Below are positions 1-5,339 of a stretch of DNA of 6,199 nucleotides, piece after piece. Where the stretch lies: positions 1 through 6,199 of the forward strand of contig CANTEM010000071.1 of the NCBI GenBank assembly GCA_947652805.1, given 5' to 3'. The first letter of the stretch is position 1. Each line of letters begins with the position of its first letter. The position numbers and the translations under genes are program-made. Below the pieces are notes generated by a model. That model was not told where the DNA came from. It made no database searches and was given only the letters and a program-made list of their open reading frames with translations. This DNA is from an uncultured Clostridia bacterium. GTDB lineage: Bacteria; Bacillota; Clostridia; Oscillospirales; CAG-272.

Positions 1-6
1 AATTTC

Positions 7-62
7 AGCAGGACAATGGCGTTTTGTTTGGGTTTGTATGCCTGCGCCAGCCTGCTTTTTTT
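7..62 (+). terminator. Possible rho-independent terminator or leader attenuator before dat
   Basis: Bases 7-12 (AGCAGG) pair with 51-56 (CCTGCT), and bases 17-21 (TGGCG) pair with 45-49 (CGCCA). This gives an 11-bp stem broken by a 4/1 internal loop, with a 23-nt loop. A run of seven T (56-62) follows the stem directly, as in intrinsic terminators. It could end an upstream gene outside the window, or be the terminator arm of a leader controlling the operon. It lies only 16 bp before the dat start, so a promoter between the two is unlikely. That favours an attenuator or a leaky terminator. The long loop and the bulge make the call uncertain. I recognise no T-box or known riboswitch core in the bases available. 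Confidence 0.35.
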
Positions 63-78
63 ATGAAAGGGAATACAT

Positions 79-921
79 ATGAAAACACTTGGGTACTACA
101 ACGGAAAATACGATGAATTGGAAGAGATGTCTGTTCCTATGCTGGACAGAGCATGTTATTTCGGAGACGGTGTGTATGACGCAACCTATTCCAGAAATCA
201 TATCATCTATAATCTGAACGAGCATATTGACCGGTTCTACAATAGCGCGGCACTTATGGGCATTCGCATTTCGCAGACAAAAGATGAAATGAAAGCTCTG
301 CTTTCCGAAATGGTGCGCAAGGTGGATGACGGGGAACAGTTTGTTTACTGGCAGGCAACCCGCGGCAGCGGAATCCGCAAGCATACCTTCGGAGATGATA
401 TGACTGCGAACATCTGGATCATGCTTACCCCGGCAAAAATTACGGACAACAGTGTTCCGATCCATTTGATTACCGCAGAGGACACCCGGTTTTTCCATTG
501 CAATGTAAAAACACTGAACCTGATTCCCAGCGTGCTGGCTGCAAGGAAAACGGAAGATGCCCAGTGCAGGGAATGCGTGTTCCACCGGGGAGAGCGGGTA
601 ACGGAGTGCGCCCATTCCAACGTACATATTATAAAGGATGGTATATTCCGCACTGCTCCTACGGATAATTTGATCCTGCCCGGAATTGCCCGTGCAAACC
701 TGATCAAAATGTGCAAAAAGAACAATATCCCTGTAGACGAAACACCCTTTACAGTACAGGAACTGCTGGATGCAGATGAAGTCATCGTTTCCAGTTCCGG
801 CTCCTTCTGCCTGTCTGCCGCTACGGTTGACGGCAAGCCTGTAGGCGGAAAGGCGCCGGAATTTTTGGAAATTCTGCGTCGGGATCTGGTGGCAGACTGG
901 ACGCAGGCTACCCAGGCATAA
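79..921 (+). CDS. dat: D-amino acid (D-alanine) aminotransferase, PLP fold type IV
   Basis: Cytosolic PLP enzyme of the class IV aminotransferase family. The D-alanine aminotransferase branch interconverts D-Ala + 2-oxoglutarate with pyruvate + D-Glu. Landmarks match Bacillus D-amino acid transaminase: FGDGVYD at residues 28-34 (substrate-site Tyr33), TRGSGIRKH at 94-102 (Arg100 and His102 correspond to its carboxylate-binding Arg98/His100), NVKTLNLIPSVLA at 142-154 with the PLP-linking Lys144, and VTEC at 174-177 with the cofactor-tuning Glu176. The Arg/His pair argues for a D-amino acid enzyme rather than IlvE or aminodeoxychorismate lyase. The length of 280 residues is normal. The ATG at 79 is supported by AAAGGGA at 66-72. 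It is the first gene of the run, 23 bp before the DUF4392 gene, and in this setting it would make or consume D-Glu. Exact substrate preference cannot be read from the sequence. Confidence 0.88.
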   Translation: MKTLGYYNGKYDELEEMSVPMLDRACYFGDGVYDATYSRNHIIYNLNEHIDRFYNSAALMGIRISQTKDEMKALLSEMVRKVDDGEQFVYWQATRGSGIRKHTFGDDMTANIWIMLTPAKITDNSVPIHLITAEDTRFFHCNVKTLNLIPSVLAARKTEDAQCRECVFHRGERVTECAHSNVHIIKDGIFRTAPTDNLILPGIARANLIKMCKKNNIPVDETPFTVQELLDADEVIVSSSGSFCLSAATVDGKPVGGKAPEFLEILRRDLVADWTQATQA

Positions 922-944
922 CAAAAGAAAGGCATGGATGTAAA

Positions 945-2012
945 ATGACACAGGAAGAACTGACGCTGGAAAATCTGGGAAGCAGCTTGGACGATTTAGC
1001 GAATCTGGATCCCAGAGGATACGGTGTATGTAAAATACTATATAAGGGAGCGCGGGCATATCAGGGTGAGCCGCTGACAATGAATGCGGCAAAGAAGCTG
1101 TGTGGCATGCTCCGACAGGATGATGTTGTATATTTGATCAGCGGTTTTGTGCTGCGACCCTATAAAAAAGCGGAAACAGATGGCATTATCAGTACCATGC
1201 TTCTGGCACGGTGCCTGATCAAAGCGTTCGGTGCACGTCCTGTGGTAATCTGTCCGGAGGAATGCATGCCTGCTGCTAAAGGGCTTGCTGCTGTCATGGG
1301 CGTGCATTTAACGGGCATAGACGCGCTCATGTCGATCCCCTTGACGATGTCGCTGATTTCCTTCCCCAAGGATGCGGCTGCTGCGCCGGATTTTGCAGAT
1401 CAGCTTCTCGCTCAGACCGGTATGCCCCGTGCAGTGGTTTCTATCGAAGCCCCCGGATCCAATACGGACGGTGTCTATCATAACGCGATCGGTAAGGAAG
1501 TAACGGAGCTGGAAGCCAAAACAGATGTTCTTTGGGAAAAGCTGTATCATGCCGGTGTGCTGAATATTGCAATCGGCGATTTGGGCAACGAAATCGGTAT
1601 GGGTGCAATCGGCGACCATATTGCAAAATATATTCCGTATGCCGGAGCAGGCGCATGTGAGTGCGGCTGCGGTGCAGGAATCCTTGTGAAAACAAAAACA
1701 GACAACCTCATTACCGCTACTGTTTCCGACTGGGGCTGCTACGGTATGATGGCTGCTATTGCATATCTGAAAAGAGATTTGGATTTGTTCCATGACGCAG
1801 ACTTCCAGAAACGGGCAATGGAGAAAGCGGCAGAATGCGGTGTCATTGATATGTACGGTTGGGCGATTCCTGCAATTGATGGAATCGGAACGGAAATGAC
1901 CTGCGCAATCGTAACAGCCATGCGCGGATGTGTGGAATATGCGCTGAAATTGCAGACTACGTGCAGCACATGGTTTGCAAAAACCATTGAAAAAGGGTTC
2001 TTTGCGGAGTAA
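945..2012 (+). CDS. DUF4392 family protein, probable D-glutamate cyclase (DGLUCY C-terminal-like)
   Basis: This 355-residue protein resembles the DUF4392 family, which forms the C-terminal domain of animal mitochondrial D-glutamate cyclase (D-Glu to 5-oxo-D-proline + water). Visible landmarks are ISGFVLRPYKKAETDG at 65-80 (the SGF...ETDG region), SIEAPGSNTDGVYHN at 166-180, the glycine-rich AIGDLGNEIGMGAIG at 209-223, and the TVSDWGCYGMMAAIAYL region at 259-275. No signal peptide or membrane segment is evident, so it should be cytosolic. It has no DUF1445 domain fused to it; that family is encoded by a separate gene at 3702-4487. A Cys-x-Cys-x-Cys cluster (Cys238/240/242) is a possible oddity. 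The start at 945 follows a loosely spaced AAAGG at 928-932. The family call is fairly firm. The reaction is inferred from the eukaryotic fusion and from the adjacent 5-oxoprolinase genes. Confidence 0.8.
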   Translation: MTQEELTLENLGSSLDDLANLDPRGYGVCKILYKGARAYQGEPLTMNAAKKLCGMLRQDDVVYLISGFVLRPYKKAETDGIISTMLLARCLIKAFGARPVVICPEECMPAAKGLAAVMGVHLTGIDALMSIPLTMSLISFPKDAAAAPDFADQLLAQTGMPRAVVSIEAPGSNTDGVYHNAIGKEVTELEAKTDVLWEKLYHAGVLNIAIGDLGNEIGMGAIGDHIAKYIPYAGAGACECGCGAGILVKTKTDNLITATVSDWGCYGMMAAIAYLKRDLDLFHDADFQKRAMEKAAECGVIDMYGWAIPAIDGIGTEMTCAIVTAMRGCVEYALKLQTTCSTWFAKTIEKGFFAE

Positions 2013-2020
2013 AAGAACGA

Positions 2021-2027
2021 GAGGAGG
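2021..2027 (+). promoter_or_regulatory. Strong ribosome binding site of pxpB
   Basis: GAGGAGG lies 8 nt before the ATG at 2036. It is the best Shine-Dalgarno match in the window and fixes the pxpB start. It is much stronger than the site before pxpA, which suggests uneven translation of the three oxoprolinase subunits. Confidence 0.75.
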
Positions 2028-2035
2028 GTCATGAT

Positions 2036-2758
2036 ATGCGATATAAAATTCTCCCCTGTGGTGAATGCGCTGTGACGGTGGAGTTTTCCCGGGAAATAGA
2101 CCCCCGTGCAGGAGATACGGCGGTTCGGCTTGCAGGGGAACTGCGCAGCCGGAATACAGCGGGAATACTGGAAATCATTCCAACATACCGTTCTGTTACC
2201 GTATGCTATGATCCTTTTATTCTATCATTAAAAGAATTGAAAAAAGTGACGGCAGCCTGTATGCGCTCTGCCCGCGGCACGGAACAGAGCGAGAGCAAAC
2301 GGCGCTTTTATATCCCTGTTTGTTACGGCGGGCGGTTTGGTATGGATTTGGAATATATCGCCCGGGAAACCGGATTGGATATGCGGGAAATCGTGCGGCG
2401 GCATATCAGCAGGGAATATCCGATCAATATGATTGGATTTTTGCCCGGATTTCCATATCTGTCCGGTATGGATGAAACCATTGCTGTGCCCCGGTTGGAA
2501 AATCCCAGGGAACGGATTCCAGCAGGCTCTGTGGGCATCGGAGGAAAGCAGACGGGGGTATATCCGATCGCTTCCCCCGGCGGCTGGCGGCTGATTGGGC
2601 GTACACCGGTGCGTTTGTATGATCCTCACAGAAACCCGCCGGTGCTGTATAAGGCGGGAGATAGGATCCGGTTTTATCCGGTAAGCGAGCAGGAATACGC
2701 ACGGATAGAAACGGAAGTTTTGACAGGTAGCTATGCGGTAAAAACGGAGGAAGTGTAA
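2036..2758 (+). CDS. pxpB: 5-oxoprolinase subunit PxpB (KipI family)
   Basis: Subunit of the bacterial ATP-dependent 5-oxoprolinase PxpABC, which opens 5-oxoproline to glutamate. It is often annotated as KipI or 'allophanate hydrolase subunit 1' because of its relation to urea-amidolyase carboxyltransferase domains. The 240 residues match the usual family length. Signature segments are the N-terminal LPCGECAVTVEF (6-17), GFLPGFPYLSGMD (134-146), VPRLENPRERIPAGSVGIGG (151-170), and QTGVYPIASPGGWRLIGRTP (172-191). It starts 23 bp after the DUF4392 gene behind a strong GAGGAGG. Its TAA stop overlaps the pxpC ATG by one base (TAATG), indicating translational coupling with its partner. In Bacillus subtilis the homologue KipI was described as an inhibitor of the sporulation kinase KinA; with pxpA and pxpC present, the oxoprolinase role is the better reading here. 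Confidence 0.93.
   Translation: MRYKILPCGECAVTVEFSREIDPRAGDTAVRLAGELRSRNTAGILEIIPTYRSVTVCYDPFILSLKELKKVTAACMRSARGTEQSESKRRFYIPVCYGGRFGMDLEYIARETGLDMREIVRRHISREYPINMIGFLPGFPYLSGMDETIAVPRLENPRERIPAGSVGIGGKQTGVYPIASPGGWRLIGRTPVRLYDPHRNPPVLYKAGDRIRFYPVSEQEYARIETEVLTGSYAVKTEEV
2746..2750 (+). promoter_or_regulatory. Ribosome binding site of pxpC inside the end of pxpB
   Basis: GGAGG within the last codons of pxpB sits 7 nt before the pxpC ATG at 2758. Together with the overlapping TAATG stop-start, it supports coupled translation of the two subunits. Confidence 0.7.
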
Positions 2759-3705
2759 TGTGTATCCGAATTGAACATCCGGGTCCCTTGACGACCGTGC
2801 AGGATTTAGGCAGAATCGGACACATGCACAGCGGATTTCAGCAGTCCGGCGCTATGGACTGGTATGCTGCAAGTCTTGCAAATATTCTGTGCGGGAATGA
2901 TGAAAACTGCGCGGTTTTGGAAATGACCATGGGCGGCATTACCTGCCGCTTTCTGGAACCGGCAGCCTTTGCATTGTGCGGCGCGGATATGCACGCTTTT
3001 CTGGACGGGGAAGCTGTTCCTGTACAGCGCTGTGTCCGCGCCCATGCCGGAAGCGTTCTAAAAATGGGAATGGCAGAGCGGGGATGCCGGACATATATGG
3101 CAGTGGCAGGGGGCTTGGATGTGCCCTCGGTCATGGGCAGCCGATCAACGAATCTCCGCTGTGAAATCGGCGGATTGGAAGGGCGCCGCCTGGGTGCAGG
3201 AGATATTTTGTCTGTATTTCCCGGCGGAAATGTCCCCCCAGAAGCATCTGCCCCCGATTGGGCAGAACCCCGGGAGCAGACGCCGATCCGCGCTATCCCA
3301 GGTCCGCAGGATGATTTCTTCACAAAAGAGGGGATCCGCACCTTCTTTTTCGCCACATATACCGTTACCCCTGCGTCTGACAGAATGGGCATGAAATTGT
3401 CCGGACCGGCACCCCAGGCGAAAAACGGAACGGACATTGTATCGGACGGTATCGCGCTTGGCAGCGTGCAGATTCCCGCCGGTGGACAGCCGATCATATT
3501 GCTTGCAGACCGGCAGACCGTGGGCGGATATGCAAAGATCGCCACGGTGATCCGTGCAGATTTGCCTGCGCTTGCCCAGCTTCGTCCGGGCGATAGTATC
3601 CGATTTGTGCGGGCAACAGAAAAAGAAGCCCTTTCTGCATTGCGGGAAATGCGCAGTACGCTTGCAGAAATAAAAAAACAGCTATGGAAGAAGGTATCAA
3701 TGTGA
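2758..3705 (+). CDS. pxpC: 5-oxoprolinase subunit PxpC (KipA family, biotin-dependent carboxyltransferase-like)
   Basis: Partner of PxpB in the PxpABC 5-oxoprolinase complex; also called KipA or 'allophanate hydrolase subunit 2'. The 315 residues are of normal length. Characteristic segments are the N-terminal HPGPLTTVQDLGRIGH (7-22), QQSGAMDWYAASLAN (28-42) with the conserved early Gly-Ala-Met-Asp, AVAGGLDVPSVMGSRST (125-141), SDRMGMKLSGP (207-217), and GSVQIPAGGQPIILLADRQT (235-254) followed by GGYAKIATVI. No biotin-carrier lysine motif is present, as expected for this stand-alone family. Its start overlaps the pxpB stop by one base, and its TGA (3703-3705) overlaps the preferred GTG start of the next gene by four bases. 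The last 25 or so residues are lysine-rich and probably a loosely conserved tail. Confidence 0.93.
   Translation: MCIRIEHPGPLTTVQDLGRIGHMHSGFQQSGAMDWYAASLANILCGNDENCAVLEMTMGGITCRFLEPAAFALCGADMHAFLDGEAVPVQRCVRAHAGSVLKMGMAERGCRTYMAVAGGLDVPSVMGSRSTNLRCEIGGLEGRRLGAGDILSVFPGGNVPPEASAPDWAEPREQTPIRAIPGPQDDFFTKEGIRTFFFATYTVTPASDRMGMKLSGPAPQAKNGTDIVSDGIALGSVQIPAGGQPIILLADRQTVGGYAKIATVIRADLPALAQLRPGDSIRFVRATEKEALSALREMRSTLAEIKKQLWKKVSM
3688..3694 (+). promoter_or_regulatory. Ribosome binding site that selects the GTG start of the DUF1445 gene
   Basis: AAGAAGG lies 7 nt before the GTG at 3702. The upstream in-frame ATG at 3684 has only an A-rich stretch and no Shine-Dalgarno match. This favours the GTG start, which overlaps the pxpC stop as GTGA. 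Confidence 0.6.
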
Positions 3706-4487
3706 ATTATGCAGAAATGAAGCCCGCACAGGTGCGGCAGCTGATCCGAGAGGGAAGTATTACCGGACAGACTGCGGGTATGTGTAACGGATATGCCCAG
3801 GCAAATCTGTGCGTGCTTTCAAGAGAATATGCATATGATTTCCTTTTGTTTGCCCAGCGCAACCCTGCCGCATGTCCTGTTCTGGAGGTCAGCGATCCCG
3901 GAGACCGCTTGCTGCATACAATTGCGGATCGGGCGGATATTGCGACAGATTTTCCGAAATACAGAATATATGTCAACGGCGTTATGACAGAAGAAGTTAC
4001 CGATGCGTCCGCCTTCTGGCGGGAGGATCTGGTTTCTTTCTTGATAGGCTGCTCCTTTTCTTTTGAAGGAGAATTGCTTTCAGCTGGGATTCCTGTCCGG
4101 CATATTGAAGAAGGCAAAAATGTTCCTATGTTTCTTACCAATATCCCTTGTCATCCCGCGGGAGTGTTCCATGGAAATATGGTCGTTTCCATGCGTCCCA
4201 TGCCGGCGGATCAGGTGGTGCGGGCGGTCAATGCGACTGCGTCCATGCCGAAAGTACACGGCGCGCCTATCCATATCGGTGATCCTGCTGTAATTGGCAT
4301 TTCCGATTTGCAGCGTCCCGATTTCGGAGACGCGGTCACAGTGCATCCGGGAGAAGTGCCTGTGTTCTGGCCTTGCGGAGTAACGCCCCAGGCTGCGGTA
4401 ATGGCGGCAAAGCCCTCTTTTGCAATTACCCATGCACCGGGGCATATGCTGATTACGGATATTCAGAACACAGCTTTGAAATATTAA
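3702..4487 (+). CDS. ycsI: DUF1445 / YcsI family protein (putative hydro-lyase; DGLUCY N-terminal-like)
   Basis: Member of the DUF1445 family, usually named 'putative hydro-lyase' and typified by Bacillus subtilis YcsI, whose gene also sits with the kipI/kipA/ycsF (pxpBCA) genes. In animal D-glutamate cyclase a DUF1445 domain precedes the DUF4392 domain, so this protein may work with the product of the 945-2012 gene. Visible family segments are VRQLIREG (11-18), TAGMCNGYAQANLCVLS (24-40), DIATDFPKYRIYVNG (79-93), FLIGCSFSFE (113-122), GVTPQ (226-230) and THAPGHMLITDI (243-254). At 261 residues it is close to the usual length. I prefer the GTG at 3702, with its spaced AAGAAGG and 4-bp overlap with pxpC. 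An ATG at 3684 would add six residues. The biochemical role of free-standing DUF1445 proteins is not settled. Confidence 0.88.
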   Translation: MNYAEMKPAQVRQLIREGSITGQTAGMCNGYAQANLCVLSREYAYDFLLFAQRNPAACPVLEVSDPGDRLLHTIADRADIATDFPKYRIYVNGVMTEEVTDASAFWREDLVSFLIGCSFSFEGELLSAGIPVRHIEEGKNVPMFLTNIPCHPAGVFHGNMVVSMRPMPADQVVRAVNATASMPKVHGAPIHIGDPAVIGISDLQRPDFGDAVTVHPGEVPVFWPCGVTPQAAVMAAKPSFAITHAPGHMLITDIQNTALKY

Positions 4488-4497
4488 CTGAAATATA

Positions 4498-4520
4498 GGC
4501 TTTGTGTTTTACGCAAAGTC
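4498..4520 (+). other. Small intercistronic hairpin before pxpA
   Basis: Bases 4498-4506 pair with 4512-4520 to form a 9-bp stem (two G-U pairs in RNA) with a 5-nt loop. It sits in the largest gap of the operon (54 bp). No T-run follows, so it is not a convincing terminator. It could be an mRNA processing or stability element, or could tune translation of pxpA, whose own ribosome site is weak. Confidence 0.4.
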
Positions 4521-4541
4521 AAAGAAAGCATATAGAATGAT

Positions 4542-5312
4542 ATGAATAAAAAAGTGGATTTAAACTGCGACCTTGGCGAAGGCTTCGGCGCATACCGTAT
4601 GGATACCGATGCGGATATTATTCGGTATATCACTTCTGCGAATATTGCCTGCGGATATCATGCTTCCGATCCGCTGACGATGAACCAAACGGTCAGACTG
4701 GCACTGGATTCCGGAGTCGGGCTCGGCGCCCATCCGGGATATCCGGATCTCATGGGATTCGGACGCAGAAATTTGCAGGCATCTCCCGCTGAGGTGCAGG
4801 CATATGTGACCTATCAGCTGGGCGCGCTCAGTGCCTTTGCAGTGTCTCACGGCGGTAAGCTGTCTCACGTAAAACCCCATGGAGCTATGTATAATATGGC
4901 GGCAAAGGATGCGGCTCTTGCCCGGGCGATATGTACGGCTATATATCAGTTTGATAAAAACCTGATTCTTTTAGGTTTGTCCGGCAGTTGCATGCTGGAG
5001 GAGGCGCAAAAAATGGGACTTTCCATTGCAAGAGAAGTGTTTGCAGACCGCGCTTATGAACCGGACGGCAGCTTAGTAGCCCGCACGAAACTAGGAGCTA
5101 TGATTGAGGATGAAAAACTGGCGATAGAGCGGGTTGTCCGTATGGTGACCCATGGACGGGTGCAGGCAATTGACGGAACGGATATTGCAATCTGTGCAGA
5201 TTCTATTTGCGTCCATGGAGACGGTCCCAAAGCATTGCTGTTTACGCAGAAAATCCGTACAGCATTGGAACAGTCCGGTATACAGATTGCTCCTCTTGCG
5301 GAAATTGTATAA
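4542..5312 (+). CDS. pxpA: 5-oxoprolinase subunit PxpA (LamB/YcsF family)
   Basis: LamB/YcsF-family subunit of PxpABC, a cytosolic protein that supplies part of the 5-oxoprolinase activity with PxpB and PxpC. The 256 residues match the family. The conserved blocks are nearly intact: VDLNCDLGEGFG (5-16), SANIACGYHASDP (32-44), GAHPGYPDLMGFGRR (62-76), HVKPHGAMYN (109-118), EVFADRAYEPDGSLVAR (165-181) and ICVHGDGP (222-229). The acidic and histidine residues in these blocks are likely metal or active-site positions by family analogy. The ATG at 4542 is fixed by the canonical N-terminus, although no good Shine-Dalgarno lies before it. A two-codon ATG-ATA-TGA overlaps the start at 4537-4545. The gene is separated from the other pxp genes by the DUF1445 gene and a 54-bp gap. 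Confidence 0.95.
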   Translation: MNKKVDLNCDLGEGFGAYRMDTDADIIRYITSANIACGYHASDPLTMNQTVRLALDSGVGLGAHPGYPDLMGFGRRNLQASPAEVQAYVTYQLGALSAFAVSHGGKLSHVKPHGAMYNMAAKDAALARAICTAIYQFDKNLILLGLSGSCMLEEAQKMGLSIAREVFADRAYEPDGSLVARTKLGAMIEDEKLAIERVVRMVTHGRVQAIDGTDIAICADSICVHGDGPKALLFTQKIRTALEQSGIQIAPLAEIV

Positions 5313-5339
5313 TACGTGTGCGGCAGGAATGGAGTTATC

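Noticed and set aside
24..64. Possible promoter elements (TTGTAT at 34-39 with TTTTAT at 59-64)
   Set aside because: The spacing is 19 bp, both hexamers are poor, and the second is the T-run of the putative terminator. Not supportable.
79..921. Branched-chain aminotransferase (IlvE) or aminodeoxychorismate lyase (PabC)
   Set aside because: The FGDGVYD start, the Arg/His pair at 100/102 and overall similarity to Bacillus D-amino acid transaminase, plus the D-amino acid context, fit Dat better, although class IV enzymes are hard to separate by eye.
61..1092. Long minus-strand open frame of 343 codons opposite dat
   Set aside because: It is antisense to a well-supported dat gene, crosses into the next gene, and its translation shows no recognisable domain. 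Other long reverse frames in the window are likewise shadows of plus-strand genes.
2036..3705. Annotation of pxpB/pxpC as allophanate hydrolase or as KinA regulators KipI/KipA
   Set aside because: The presence of pxpA in the same operon and the absence of any urea carboxylase or allophanate hydrolase gene favour 5-oxoprolinase. The kinase-inhibitor role is specific to Bacillus sporulation studies.
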